A stretch of 64,000 nucleotides of DNA from DLAJ01 sp023663615 (GCA_023663615.1 JAMPHA010000001.1:838162-902161); one strand, 5' to 3'; positions 43,574-52,486 are shown, counted from the stretch's first letter. Notes: generated by a model from the sequence alone, not told the origin. Translations and numbers: made by a program.

Positions 43574-45220
43574 TCAGGCAAGTGCATTGATCAGATGTTC
43601 CAGCAGCTCATCCACCGCATTGATGTAGCGGCTGCTCGCATTGTATGCGTTTTGGAATTTTATCATGTTGGTCAATTCCTCGTCCGTTGACACGCCGATG
43701 ATCTGTTCCCTTGCCGCGCTTGCCGCACCCACGGTTCCCTGCTGATCTTCGCTCAGCTTCTTGTACGCCGAACCGGAGTTTGCGATCTGGTTCGTCAGGT
43801 TAATATAATAATCGGAAAAATTCGCCAATGTCTTAACGTTTGGATTCAGGGCGTGCGTTTCTTCCTCAAACAACTGATACAGTTTTTGCGCCGTCTCATA
43901 ATCCACCGAGTCCTCGCCTTTGATAAATCCGAGCAGTGTCGGCTGTTTGATCAGATCGTCATTCACCCGGATATTTCCAACCGTATACAGGGTTTCTACT
44001 TGGTCCGGATCTTCTTTTGTCTTAAGATTTCCGTCCGCATCCGTGGTAAATTCCGTATCCGTCGCAGACTTGAGGAACAGCAGAAGCGGCGTTCCGTCGT
44101 CGTTGCAAAGATAACCGGTCGTCGGATCGGAGGCATTGGCGAGAATCTCATTGATCCCCGTCGTGATGTCATGAATCAGCCGGTCAAACTCCGCCTGCAC
44201 GTTCATGATCAGCGATCTTGAAATCTTATCGTACTTTTCCTCCGTCTCAAGTTCCGTATAGTTCGCGCGGTGATCGCCCCTCGCATACAGAAGCGATTCC
44301 AGCTTTCCGATGTCGGTGTTCTGGGCTGTGGAGATCGCCTTGTTCGTATCGACCACCTTCGCATGGGAAATATCCAGTGTCTCCCTGCCGTAACGGTCAA
44401 TGGTCTTTTCCGCCAAATGCGTCCAGTAGGGCGTATAGAAACCGTTCTCCTCCATAAACGCGCCGATCTCGTATACCTGCCCTCTTGTGACAAAACTCTC
44501 TCCGTCGATCTTAACGTTATAGTTGCCGAATACATCCACCGAATAGGTCATATTCGTCATCTTGGCGAGTTCATCAAGGTAGTAGTTGCGCTGATCGCGC
44601 AGATCGTTGGCGTGCTCCACGCCTCCGGCCTCGATCCTGCTGATCTTTTCATTTAACTCATAAATGGCTTTGCCGTACTTATTGATCGTCTTTATATTGT
44701 CGAAAACCTGCTGGTTTAAGTTGTCCTGATAGGAACGCAGTTCCTTATAGACAATGTTCGCCTCATCGATAAACTGATTGGCGCGCTGTACCAGCAATCC
44801 CTGGCAAACGGCGCTCTCAGGCTCTTTGGAAAGCTCTTCTATCGCCTCCCACAGCCTGTCAACCGACGCCTGAAACGGATTCTCGCCCGGCTCACCCATG
44901 ATATTTTCAATTTGATACAGGGCATCATAAGAAACTTCATAGAAAGCACTCCGACCGGACTCCTTGCGATAGAGCTTATCGAGAAAGTCATCGCGTACCT
45001 GTCTGGTCTGAGTGTACATAACGCCCAGTCCGACCTGCTGACTGGACACCCCAGAAAAATTATATTTGATCGTTTGATATACATTGTCTCCAAGCTGCAC
45101 CTGCTGCCTGGTATAGCCCGTCGTATCCGCATTCGATACGTTATGCGCTACTGTATTCAATGCATTCTGACTTGTCTGTAAACCTAACCGGCCTACGGAT
45201 AATGCGCTCATCAATGACAT
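43574..45220 (-). CDS. Flagellar hook-associated protein FlgK, second paralogue
   Basis: This 548-residue protein begins MSLMSALSVGRLGLQTSQNA and continues NTVAHNVSNADTTGYTRQQV, has HANDLRDQRNYYLDELAKMT (about 204-223), and ends with MIKFQNAYNASSRYINAVDE. It has all hallmarks of FlgK and shares no extra domain with its 634-residue neighbour. The order flgM-flgN-flgK-flgK-flgL is usual in Lachnospiraceae-type clusters as far as I know, but the division of labour is not known. It may be the first junction layer with the other the second. Confidence 0.9.
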   Translation of the reverse strand: MSLMSALSVGRLGLQTSQNALNTVAHNVSNADTTGYTRQQVQLGDNVYQTIKYNFSGVSSQQVGLGVMYTQTRQVRDDFLDKLYRKESGRSAFYEVSYDALYQIENIMGEPGENPFQASVDRLWEAIEELSKEPESAVCQGLLVQRANQFIDEANIVYKELRSYQDNLNQQVFDNIKTINKYGKAIYELNEKISRIEAGGVEHANDLRDQRNYYLDELAKMTNMTYSVDVFGNYNVKIDGESFVTRGQVYEIGAFMEENGFYTPYWTHLAEKTIDRYGRETLDISHAKVVDTNKAISTAQNTDIGKLESLLYARGDHRANYTELETEEKYDKISRSLIMNVQAEFDRLIHDITTGINEILANASDPTTGYLCNDDGTPLLLFLKSATDTEFTTDADGNLKTKEDPDQVETLYTVGNIRVNDDLIKQPTLLGFIKGEDSVDYETAQKLYQLFEEETHALNPNVKTLANFSDYYINLTNQIANSGSAYKKLSEDQQGTVGAASAAREQIIGVSTDEELTNMIKFQNAYNASSRYINAVDELLEHLINALA

Positions 45221-45244
45221 AAAAATTCCCGCCTTCGCTCTGAA

Positions 45245-45766
45245 CTACTGCTTGGCATCAAAGGATGCACTCACCCTGCCGCCGTACGCCATGCCCGCGT
45301 TCTGGGCATCACTGGTGTAATCCGCAGTCTCAGGCGCTGACCGCATGGACTGCAACAGATGCAGATCAAAATCCACCATTTCCAGGGAATCCATGATGAG
45401 ATCCCTGTTATGCTCATTGATCCGTACCATCTCATGCACCGTCCGCTGCAGGCGGTCATAAATACCCGCGAGCTTATTCTGCTCCGCCGGTCTTTTTTCA
45501 AGCAGTTCTATTATGTTGGTTAATTTCAAGCTGGCAACATCCTTGTTCATGACGTTGGCGATGTCCGCAGTCACCTCCGCCCGCTTCTTATCGAGCCGGT
45601 TAATGCGTTCTACCACGTTTTGTTCCTCATCCGTGATCTTTTCTAACTCCTCCAGGTTACCTGCCACAATAACCGGAGTCTTTCTTCTGGACAATTCCAG
45701 TAACGTCTCGTATTCTGCATTTTCGCTGTCTAAGACAGCCATCAGATTCTCCATCAGGCTAGCCAC
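45245..45766 (-). CDS. flgN: Flagellar export chaperone FlgN
   Basis: The 173-residue helical protein (MASLMENLMAVLDSENAEYE, then LEELEKITDEEQNVVERINR and RTVHEMVRINEHNRDLIMDS) matches the FlgN family, which chaperones FlgK and FlgL before export. It lies 25 bp upstream of the first flgK and just after flgM, the standard place. The last 30 residues are Ser/Ala-rich and variable. Confidence 0.9.
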   Translation of the reverse strand: MASLMENLMAVLDSENAEYETLLELSRRKTPVIVAGNLEELEKITDEEQNVVERINRLDKKRAEVTADIANVMNKDVASLKLTNIIELLEKRPAEQNKLAGIYDRLQRTVHEMVRINEHNRDLIMDSLEMVDFDLHLLQSMRSAPETADYTSDAQNAGMAYGGRVSASFDAKQ

Positions 45767-45799
45767 TGAAATCCTCCTCGTCGCGCGTATGCGCTCTGC

Positions 45800-46072
45800 T
45801 TACATACCCTGGTATGCCTTTATCAATTTATCAGCAAAGTCCCCGCCGCTCACTTCGTAGGTTCCGTTCTGAATCCGCTCCTTTAAGGACGCGACCAGAT
45901 CTTCCCGAACGTCAGGGCTGTTTGCGACCGCCGTTTTCGCAGTCTGGTAATCCTTTCCCAAACTGGAAATCTGCACCTGATCAGAAAAGCCCGCACCTGC
46001 TTTTTTGTGTACGCCGGGCTTCTTCTGTGTGCTGTATAACTGCTGTACCTGTGTTAATCCTCCGATACGCAT
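45800..46072 (-). CDS. flgM: Anti-sigma factor FlgM
   Basis: The start at 46072 (MRIGGLTQVQQLYSTQKKPG) follows GGAAGGAGGAGAACGGCA. The 90-residue protein has a disordered N-terminus and the conserved C-terminal SigD-binding part: DQVQISSLGKDYQTAKTAVA, REDLVASLKERIQNGTYEVS. FlgM holds SigD inactive until hook completion, when it is exported. It is the first gene of the flgM-flgN-flgK-flgK-flgL-fliW-csrA run behind a SigD promoter, giving feedback on its own sigma factor. Confidence 0.95.
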   Translation of the reverse strand: MRIGGLTQVQQLYSTQKKPGVHKKAGAGFSDQVQISSLGKDYQTAKTAVANSPDVREDLVASLKERIQNGTYEVSGGDFADKLIKAYQGM

Positions 46073-46114
46073 TGCCGTTCTCCTCCTTCCATGGATCATT
46101 CGCTCTCATAACAT

Positions 46115-46141
46115 TTATCGACGCTTTTTGAATTTACTTTA
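46115..46141 (-). promoter_or_regulatory. SigD promoter of the flgM operon
   Basis: On the minus strand TAAA (46138-46141), 15 bp, then GTCGATAA (46115-46122): one mismatch to the TAAA-N15-GCCGATAA consensus. It lies about 40 bp before flgM. Confidence 0.88.
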
Positions 46142-46204
46142 GAGCTATTTGCATTTTTGACAGAAAAAGGAGTCGGGATACAGGGCGTTATGCGGGGTTA
46201 TTGC

Positions 46205-46235
46205 AAAAGAATCCGCTTCAAAGCGGATTCTTTTT
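46205..46235. terminator. Terminator between flgM promoter and the island
   Basis: A 14-bp stem (46205-46218 against 46221-46234, core GAATCCGCTT) with a 2-nt loop and A/T runs on both sides. It ends transcription from the island side before the flagellar operon. Confidence 0.88.
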
Positions 46236-46292
46236 ACGATAAATTACATTAGATGGGTTGTCTGTGCGATCTCCGTGCGCAGCGCGCAGGCT

Positions 46293-46583
46293 TTACTCGA
46301 CCGGGCGGTAGCGTTTGAACACTTTATCCGCGCCGCAGACATGTTTTGTTCCGTCTTTATCGTAGATCAGATAGTCGCCCTCACCGATAAAGATGCGTCC
46401 TCTGCGGTTCTTGATATAGGGACATACGATAGCGCCATCCTCCCGTGTGATCTTGACAAGCGTATCCGTCACGATCCATCCTTTTGTCACCACATCCGCC
46501 CAAAGCTCGCAGCCATCCTCCATGCTCTTGCCCGGCTCATATTGTACGACATCGGCTTCCATTTCCATTCTGACACATTTCAT
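46293..46583 (-). CDS. Small unrecognised protein, possible PGDYG-like domain
   Basis: The start at 46583 (MKCVRMEMEADVVQYEPGKS) follows GGGGAGGTGCCGT. The 96-residue product contains TLVKITREDGAIVCPYIKNR followed by RGRIFIGEGDYLIYDKDGTK, with a GxGDYL motif like that of PGDYG proteins and other small phage- or plasmid-associated proteins. I cannot name a function. It is a single gene, with a perfect 11-bp tandem repeat 23 bp before its start and a strong terminator after it. An in-frame ATG within that repeat (46646) would add 21 residues. Confidence 0.65.
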   Translation of the reverse strand: MKCVRMEMEADVVQYEPGKSMEDGCELWADVVTKGWIVTDTLVKITREDGAIVCPYIKNRRGRIFIGEGDYLIYDKDGTKHVCGADKVFKRYRPVE

Positions 46584-46605
46584 ATACGGCACCTCCCCTG
46601 GCTCT

Positions 46606-46649
46606 GTGTGCATTTTGTGTGCATTTTGTGTGCATTTTGTGTGCATTTT
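46606..46649 (-). repeat. Four perfect 11-bp tandem repeats upstream of the small gene
   Basis: The plus-strand unit GTGTGCATTTT occurs four times without interruption; on the minus strand each unit is AAAATGCACAC and holds one ATG. Eleven is not a multiple of three, so these ATGs fall in different frames. A second, imperfect run of TTGCGGTTT-like units follows at about 46670-46700. Confidence 0.9.
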
Positions 46650-46876
46650 GTGCGGTTGTTTATTGGGTTTTGCGGTCTTGCGGTTTTGCGGTTTTGGGAT
46701 GCATAAATCAAAACAGCAAATCCGGTTCTCTTAATTTTCTGTCTCGCCGCTTCTATCTGTTATCTGTTACCGTTGCTATTTTTCTTTTTATTATATATTA
46801 TACCTTTTTCGGGCTAAAATGCAATCCTAACATAAGTACTATTATATAGAGAAATATCGGTCAGCCGGCTGCTGAC
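46650..46876. other. AT-rich spacer upstream of the small gene
   Basis: About 225 bp between the 11-bp repeat array and the zincin gene stop. It contains GC-box-like TTGCGGTTTTGCGG repeats near 46670-46700 and then is AT-rich (TTTTTATTATATATTATACC). A promoter for the small gene is likely here, but I cannot fix its position. Confidence 0.4.
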
Positions 46877-47683
46877 TCAATCCATTTTCAGTTTTCTTCG
46901 CATATAGCTCTTTTCCGCAAGTCGTCCTAACAGTTGGGCTGTCCTACAGCTTCGGTACGGCTCCTCCAATCTGCTGAACAAATAATTCAGTTCATTGACG
47001 ACCGCCGGATACTCTACCTGCGGCACCCTTGAAATCGTAATATAGCCGAGCCGCGCTCCCACATAATAATACAAATTTTCCGACCGATCCGGAAACACAT
47101 AGTGCAATTCTTTCAGTATTTCCTGATCCTTATTAAGGCTTTTACACAACTGTCCTATGTTAGACCCTATCTCATCCTCTTCCATTTGAGCGCTGGCAAT
47201 ACGCTGTAATTCTTCCTCCTCAACGGCGTTCGGAATCTTCATGCGGCTTTGTCTTATATTATAGTTCATCACGGCAAGATGCGTTAATTCATGCAAAATT
47301 GTGCTTTGGCGCACAATATCTCCCCTACGATCCCCAAAGAATCTCGACCACAGCTTTCCCACGCCGCTCCGGTCATCCACTATCCGTGCGGACAGATGTC
47401 CATCCTCTATGTATGCATCTCCGCCCTTTTTCGAATCGGCATAGTTTATGTGTTCTTTATTTTGGAGATAAATTATATGAAATTCTGTTCTTAATCTTGG
47501 GTCTATTTCCGAATCCTCGATCGCCTGAATATCCCTGTCATCAAGCTTACGCCGCACCGGCTCATGCTCTTTATCTAAGATATATTGCGGTATCCCGGTA
47601 TGACGCGTTTCCTGTCCCGGTGCTGCTGCTTTCTGCTTATCCTGACGCTGTTGGTCTGATACATTTTTGATATGTTCAAGCAT
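46877..47683 (-). CDS. HELTH zincin-like protein of the accessory island
   Basis: The 268-residue protein is soluble with no signal peptide. The zinc-protease motif HELTHL lies in RQSTILHELTHLAVMNYNIR (about 127-146), and a downstream acidic stretch (EEEELQRIASAQMEEDEIGS) could supply the third ligand. The N-terminal 60 residues are polar and probably disordered. Similar HELTH modules occur in toxin and injection-system effectors as well as in housekeeping proteases; I cannot place this one further. It is the last gene of a four-gene minus-strand group, 85 bp after the FRG gene. Confidence 0.7.
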   Translation of the reverse strand: MLEHIKNVSDQQRQDKQKAAAPGQETRHTGIPQYILDKEHEPVRRKLDDRDIQAIEDSEIDPRLRTEFHIIYLQNKEHINYADSKKGGDAYIEDGHLSARIVDDRSGVGKLWSRFFGDRRGDIVRQSTILHELTHLAVMNYNIRQSRMKIPNAVEEEELQRIASAQMEEDEIGSNIGQLCKSLNKDQEILKELHYVFPDRSENLYYYVGARLGYITISRVPQVEYPAVVNELNYLFSRLEEPYRSCRTAQLLGRLAEKSYMRRKLKMD

Positions 47684-47768
47684 AAGGTTTTATTCTCCGT
47701 GATTTGTGGGGGACGGTTTTCCTCTCTGCCGCGATCTGCTACACGCAAAAAGTAAATCACCCCAAAAC

Positions 47769-48893
47769 TTATCCTTCTATCTCCGCCGTAATCTTATCCG
47801 GTTCAAAGTAAAGCCAGCTTCTATTGACGCCAAGGCTTTGAAGCTCCTTCAACACCTGCTTCGGTCTTTTTATGACGAGCTTGCACAAGCAGCCCGTAAT
47901 ATACGAATTATATTCCATTCTCATATATTCAAATCCTCTTTTCTCATCATATGCGTCTTTTGCATCATCTGCGCCAGCCGAGGCTTTATGCGGAAATGGA
48001 AAAACGGTAAAGACACCGCGCTGTTCTTTGATCCGTTCTGAATTGATGGGATGAATGATCGCAAGCGGCGTACATCCAAGGCACTTGTCCGCTTTAAGTC
48101 CTTCGATATAGATGCATGCCAGGAAATAAAAGATCGGATTCACGACATCGCCCGTAAACGCCAGCTCAGGATTGTTCTTCACCCTGTTCAAAAGGCGGTC
48201 AAAATATGCCAGATCATATAAATAATCCATTTTCCCCCACTGGTTTTTAGGATTGCTTTCTTTGAAGATATAGTCATAGGCACTTTTGCCATTACTATCA
48301 GGCTTCAATTTTCTAATAAGCTCTGACGGTGTCTCAAATCCTTCTTTGCCTTCTTTACTTTCTTTGTTTTCCTTGCTCTCGCTGCTTTGAGCAGTCCTTT
48401 TCACCTGATCATACAACGAATCAGACTGTCGAATCAGCTCGTCCACAATCCGCTTATTCATTTTTTGAGGTTTTAATACCCACACACAGGGAATCTTTGT
48501 CCGCCCGGCCGCTGTTTTAGGATCTGCGAAGCTTTCTAGCGCAAACATCAATGCGTGCAGCGCAGAAGTTGACCAATCAAGAAAACGTGTCTTTAACCCA
48601 AAATGCTGCGCCATCCCCAGCCACTCCGTCGAATTGATACCGCTTCCTTTAATAAAAGAATAATTTGTAGCGTAATACTGTTGGATTCGCATATCCTCCG
48701 CAAGGTGAATACTGTTATACCGCCCGCCGTCGGGCGGAAAATCTACCACGCTGCCCCTATACAAGTTCGGTAAAAGCTGATATTTATGGCTCGCATGTCC
48801 GCGGTACCACAGTATATCGCCTGCTGAAAATGCTTTGATACCGTTCATATAGTCCGACAAACTGTTTATTTCATACTCCTGGTTGAAGTCCAT
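47769..48893 (-). CDS. FRG-domain protein of the accessory island
   Basis: The 374-residue protein has the FRG domain named for its Phe-Arg-Gly-type motif: ILWYRGHASHKYQLLPNLYR (27-46) and WLGMAQHFGLKTRFLDWSTS followed by ALHALMFALESF (about 90-120). The domain is related to ADP-ribosyltransferase-like folds and is common in phage-defence and toxin contexts; catalysis has not been assigned for most members. Residues 180-210 are a Lys/Glu/Ser-rich linker. Its start overlaps the 539-residue gene by 23 bp, with GAAGG 8 nt upstream, so the two are translationally coupled. Confidence 0.82.
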   Translation of the reverse strand: MDFNQEYEINSLSDYMNGIKAFSAGDILWYRGHASHKYQLLPNLYRGSVVDFPPDGGRYNSIHLAEDMRIQQYYATNYSFIKGSGINSTEWLGMAQHFGLKTRFLDWSTSALHALMFALESFADPKTAAGRTKIPCVWVLKPQKMNKRIVDELIRQSDSLYDQVKRTAQSSESKENKESKEGKEGFETPSELIRKLKPDSNGKSAYDYIFKESNPKNQWGKMDYLYDLAYFDRLLNRVKNNPELAFTGDVVNPIFYFLACIYIEGLKADKCLGCTPLAIIHPINSERIKEQRGVFTVFPFPHKASAGADDAKDAYDEKRGFEYMRMEYNSYITGCLCKLVIKRPKQVLKELQSLGVNRSWLYFEPDKITAEIEG

Positions 48894-50490
48894 CAGAAAA
48901 ACCTTCTTTCGTACTTACTATCTTCTTGTTCGCATATTGAATTCTGTTTTTGTAATAATATTGCAAAATAAATGCAATCTCATCATTTTGTGCGTTGACG
49001 TCCTCATTCTTGTTGTCAGACAACTTCATTTCAAGATTTTTTCGAACAAAACATTGAATTTTCCCAAAGCCCTCCAATGTATCGGCAAACCTGAATCTGT
49101 CCCGCAATTGAAACGCCCGGCGAAACGCAATGCGAAAAAGTTTTGACTTCTGTACATCGATTATCTGCTTTTGCAATTCCTTACAAATTTCGATCAATGA
49201 ACTCTTTGTATCATCAGGCAACTTCTCCACACACTTCTGAAACTCTTCAACCAGACCTTGCCTTGCTTCCGCCAACTTCTGCATGGCTGTCTCGTCACCA
49301 CCGGTTTTCCCCATGTCTTTATATTTCTCTTTTACATAAATCAAATACGCTATTACAACAGCAAATCTGGGAACACTTTGCAAAAATCTGTTATCTGCGG
49401 TCTCATACATATCAAATATAAATGCAAGATATTCGTTTACCCCCAAATCCAAATTGACGCACATCACAATATCTGCAATACTTTCCTCATAATTGCTTTT
49501 GGCAAGCTCCAATACCGTTTCAGACACCGAAAGTCCGGATATTGCCTGATCCAAATACGTTTTGAACTCATCCTGACTGTTCTCTTCCGTAATATGCATT
49601 TCACGCAGGAGTTCTAAAAATGCAACCGATACATCCGCAGCGGATGACGATCGCATGACACTGTATTTTTTCCATACCTTAGTCAAGAATTTTTCACGCT
49701 TTTCTGCGATTTTTTTCATTTGAACATTAGATGGCCGCTGCCGGTTTTTTATCACCAAATTCTGAGATGCAGCATCTGTCATAAGTTGCAAATAAAAGAG
49801 TGTCACTTTCTGGTTTTCTCTTAAACTGTTACGCAGTTTTACAATATTCGTCTTTGTGTACATGCGTATATATTCGTCAAGCTTATCGGCATTCTCTTTC
49901 AAGGATTTTCCCAGGCCGCTCAATTTTCCCACATCTGCTTTTATTTTGCCCGGCTCTTTGCTCGAATCGCCATTCCTACCCTTCCGACTGCGTACAGCCT
50001 CCATCACTTTGCGATTACTGTCTAAATATCTATGTGTCCTTTCCGCCAGTTCCTTATCTTTTATTTTCGACGAACAACTATCAAGTGCCTTTATTGTCTC
50101 GTCCCACTTACACCACAAATAATCGTCTATATCCTTCCACTTTTCCCTCGCGTTTTTCCCTTTACACCGGTATCCAAAATGAAATGCGACCTTGTCAAAG
50201 CAATCATCAAAAAATCTTTCCCGGAACATCTCAGGGCTTCCAAAATTCGCAAACTCGTTTGTCAGATCGTGAAAGGACTTCCATAATTTCTCTAAAAATA
50301 CTGCTTTCGGAAACTGCATAAAGTTCTTCAGTTCCTGCTTAAAATAGTCAACCACCCCCGAATAGACACATTCGTACAGGTACGCAATCCCCTCAGATGT
50401 CACTTGCGCCGCCACTTTCTGCTGATAGCTTACTTTAGAGTTTGCCACCGCCTTTTTTATAGCATTTTTTGCAATATCTTCTGACAACAC
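48871..50490 (-). CDS. Unrecognised 539-residue helical protein of the accessory island
   Basis: I do not recognise this protein. It is helical throughout, Lys- and Glu-rich and without membrane segments. Segments that stand out are VDYFKQELKNFMQFPKAVFL near the N-terminus, KNAREKWKDIDDYLWCKWDE (about 123-142) and, at the end, FILQYYYKNRIQYANKKIVS. The listed start is GTG at 50490; the same frame remains open and protein-like upstream to about 50525, so a non-ATG start further up is possible. It overlaps the FRG gene by 23 bp and begins about 30 bp after the 622-residue gene. Confidence 0.75.
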   Translation of the reverse strand: MLSEDIAKNAIKKAVANSKVSYQQKVAAQVTSEGIAYLYECVYSGVVDYFKQELKNFMQFPKAVFLEKLWKSFHDLTNEFANFGSPEMFRERFFDDCFDKVAFHFGYRCKGKNAREKWKDIDDYLWCKWDETIKALDSCSSKIKDKELAERTHRYLDSNRKVMEAVRSRKGRNGDSSKEPGKIKADVGKLSGLGKSLKENADKLDEYIRMYTKTNIVKLRNSLRENQKVTLFYLQLMTDAASQNLVIKNRQRPSNVQMKKIAEKREKFLTKVWKKYSVMRSSSAADVSVAFLELLREMHITEENSQDEFKTYLDQAISGLSVSETVLELAKSNYEESIADIVMCVNLDLGVNEYLAFIFDMYETADNRFLQSVPRFAVVIAYLIYVKEKYKDMGKTGGDETAMQKLAEARQGLVEEFQKCVEKLPDDTKSSLIEICKELQKQIIDVQKSKLFRIAFRRAFQLRDRFRFADTLEGFGKIQCFVRKNLEMKLSDNKNEDVNAQNDEIAFILQYYYKNRIQYANKKIVSTKEGFSDGLQPGV

Positions 50491-50522
50491 TTCGATCAGA
50501 TCTCTGTTGCGCCGTTCCCTTG

Positions 50523-52391
50523 TCAGTCCATTACAATAATGCCCATTTCATGAAATGACGACACGATCAATTCAGACGCACTCTTGTATTTTTTCATATC
50601 CTGACAGATGATGAACATTAATGTCTCATGTTCCTCAATATAGGAACTCCATCCGCCTTTTACCGCCTCCCAATCATCCGCCATATTCTGCCCCAAAAGT
50701 GTCAGCATCATAAAATCGCTGTCGTAACCGCTGTTCTGCATATAGGGAATCACCAAAGGGGTATACTTTGGAAAACTCTTAAATTCTTCTTCCTCACTTC
50801 CATAGCTTTTTCTCAACGCGTAATATTTATCAAACATTTCCCGTAGAAACTGCATGTATGCAATCGGCAGTTTTACAATACTACATTCATCCTTTTCTAT
50901 TTCATACTGCGGCGACTGGAATGAATTGCTATTTACAGATGATATGACCCTTATATATTGTTGAAAATAGTTAAGCGCCCATAAAACATTCTTTCCCACC
51001 TCTTCTATATTCTCTAACCTGCTTGAGACAAATCCAATGTGCAGCCGGAAAAGTTTCATAAAATCAATCAGACAATCCCCCAGCATTTTGATACTGATAT
51101 TCGTGTCATACTGTGGGATCAGCGTTACATATGTATGAATCATATGATGTAATTTATCAAAATAAGCATCCAGCTTCTCCCGCACCCCGTTGTCACGTGC
51201 ATAACCAAGCAAATCTTTATATACATTTTCTACATTCTCATCGGGCTGACGTGTATACTCGTTTAACAAAATGTTCTGATCCGATTTCAGTTCAAAACAA
51301 TCAAGTGGATTAAAAAATATCCGCAGATTCAAATAGTCTGCATTCTTTGTTTCCATCAACCATTTAAGCGTATTGGGTTTCGCATCGCTTTGAGACGAAT
51401 CATTCTTCATGTTGTCTGCTGTTGTTTCTTCCCAGCCTGTAAACGAATGCATCATGTATCCGAGTGTCATTCCCAAGATACCTAAAATATTCTCCGCCCC
51501 ATCAATTCTGACAGACAGCTCATATCTGCCCGGAAGACTATGGGTACTAATACACTCCTTATTTACTGTGTCCTCCTCACGTAATATCCTTCTAAATTTT
51601 TCCAAGAGCTGTTCATTTACATACAATCCCCTGCTCAACCGGATTCTCGCGACCAATATTGTATCCTGCTCTGTATAAATCCGATTTTTCTCAGCTTGAA
51701 ACTGTGTATAAATTCCCATTACCGTATATACAGCATACTTTGGAGCTACATTCTTTGCCTGTCCACATATTACCGCCTTAATCTCTGTTGATAAATAAGC
51801 GGCAAAATCCATTCTTTCCGAGGACAAAACGATGCAAAAATCCATTGTATTTATCGTATGATAAATTTTGTATCTCAGTTTAAGATTACCAATCTTATGA
51901 TTTTGCCCAAAGGTCTGCTGCGCTTTCATGACCCGTTTATGCAGCTCCGTTTCCGCCTGATCCAGATCAAATGCCTTCCCGTCATTTTCCCCCAGATATG
52001 CTTCCGGCGTAATGGTCACCTGCATAATGGCAAAAAAGGGGTATTCCTGATTCACTTGAAACGGATCACCCTCTGTATTCTCTTTCGAGCCTGCCTTCTC
52101 CTTCCGAAAAAGTCCCAGACTTTGATAAGCCTCACACGGAATATCATTTTCAGAAATCATACATTCCCGCAGACCTTGAACCTTCTTCACATAGATCACG
52201 TCAAAATAGTCCAATGCAATGCAGATGATATTTTTGGTATCCGGTTCTCTACCATCTCTCTCTTTCAGCTCCGGATTTCTAATAAACTCCACATATCTAA
52301 AATCATAATGATATTCTTCTTTCTTCGTATCCTGCGCCATTGTAGTCTGCTCCATTCTATCCGTTTCGCCACTATCGTTATCGGTCCTCAT
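50523..52391 (-). CDS. Unrecognised 622-residue protein of the accessory island
   Basis: I do not recognise this protein. The region 60-330 reads as repeated alpha/beta segments, each a hydrophobic strand followed by a helix: FFAIMQVTITPEAYLG, FCIVLSSERMDFAAYLSTEI, ILVARIRLSRGLYVNEQLLE and GRYELSVRIDGAENILGILG. The C-terminal half is helical. It could bind nucleotides or partner proteins through ferredoxin-like units, but this is a guess. A second start, at 52340 (MAQDTKKEEYHYDF), has a better Shine-Dalgarno (ATGGAGCAGACTACA). It is the first of the four-gene group, behind a repeated palindromic element. Confidence 0.75.
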   Translation of the reverse strand: MRTDNDSGETDRMEQTTMAQDTKKEEYHYDFRYVEFIRNPELKERDGREPDTKNIICIALDYFDVIYVKKVQGLRECMISENDIPCEAYQSLGLFRKEKAGSKENTEGDPFQVNQEYPFFAIMQVTITPEAYLGENDGKAFDLDQAETELHKRVMKAQQTFGQNHKIGNLKLRYKIYHTINTMDFCIVLSSERMDFAAYLSTEIKAVICGQAKNVAPKYAVYTVMGIYTQFQAEKNRIYTEQDTILVARIRLSRGLYVNEQLLEKFRRILREEDTVNKECISTHSLPGRYELSVRIDGAENILGILGMTLGYMMHSFTGWEETTADNMKNDSSQSDAKPNTLKWLMETKNADYLNLRIFFNPLDCFELKSDQNILLNEYTRQPDENVENVYKDLLGYARDNGVREKLDAYFDKLHHMIHTYVTLIPQYDTNISIKMLGDCLIDFMKLFRLHIGFVSSRLENIEEVGKNVLWALNYFQQYIRVISSVNSNSFQSPQYEIEKDECSIVKLPIAYMQFLREMFDKYYALRKSYGSEEEEFKSFPKYTPLVIPYMQNSGYDSDFMMLTLLGQNMADDWEAVKGGWSSYIEEHETLMFIICQDMKKYKSASELIVSSFHEMGIIVMD

Positions 52392-52452
52392 GATTCGTGT
52401 GTATAATCTCAGCGTTCCTTCACCGACAAAGTGCGTCTAAACTACCACCAAA

Positions 52453-52486
52453 GTACGCTATTTATATAGTACACTATTTATATAGT
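52453..52486 (-). promoter_or_regulatory. Direct repeat of a near-palindrome upstream of the island genes
   Basis: GTACRCTATTTATATAGT occurs twice (52453-52470 and 52469-52486) with a period of 16 bp. Each unit contains a near-palindrome ACTATTTATATAGT. On the minus strand it gives TATATAAATAG, which could be a -10 box. It is 60-95 bp before the 622-residue gene and looks like a promoter with two operator sites. Confidence 0.55.

Noticed and set aside
46134..46260. Possible small RNA gene upstream of flgM
   Set aside because: The hairpin at 46205 is a bidirectional terminator, and the rest is the flgM promoter region.
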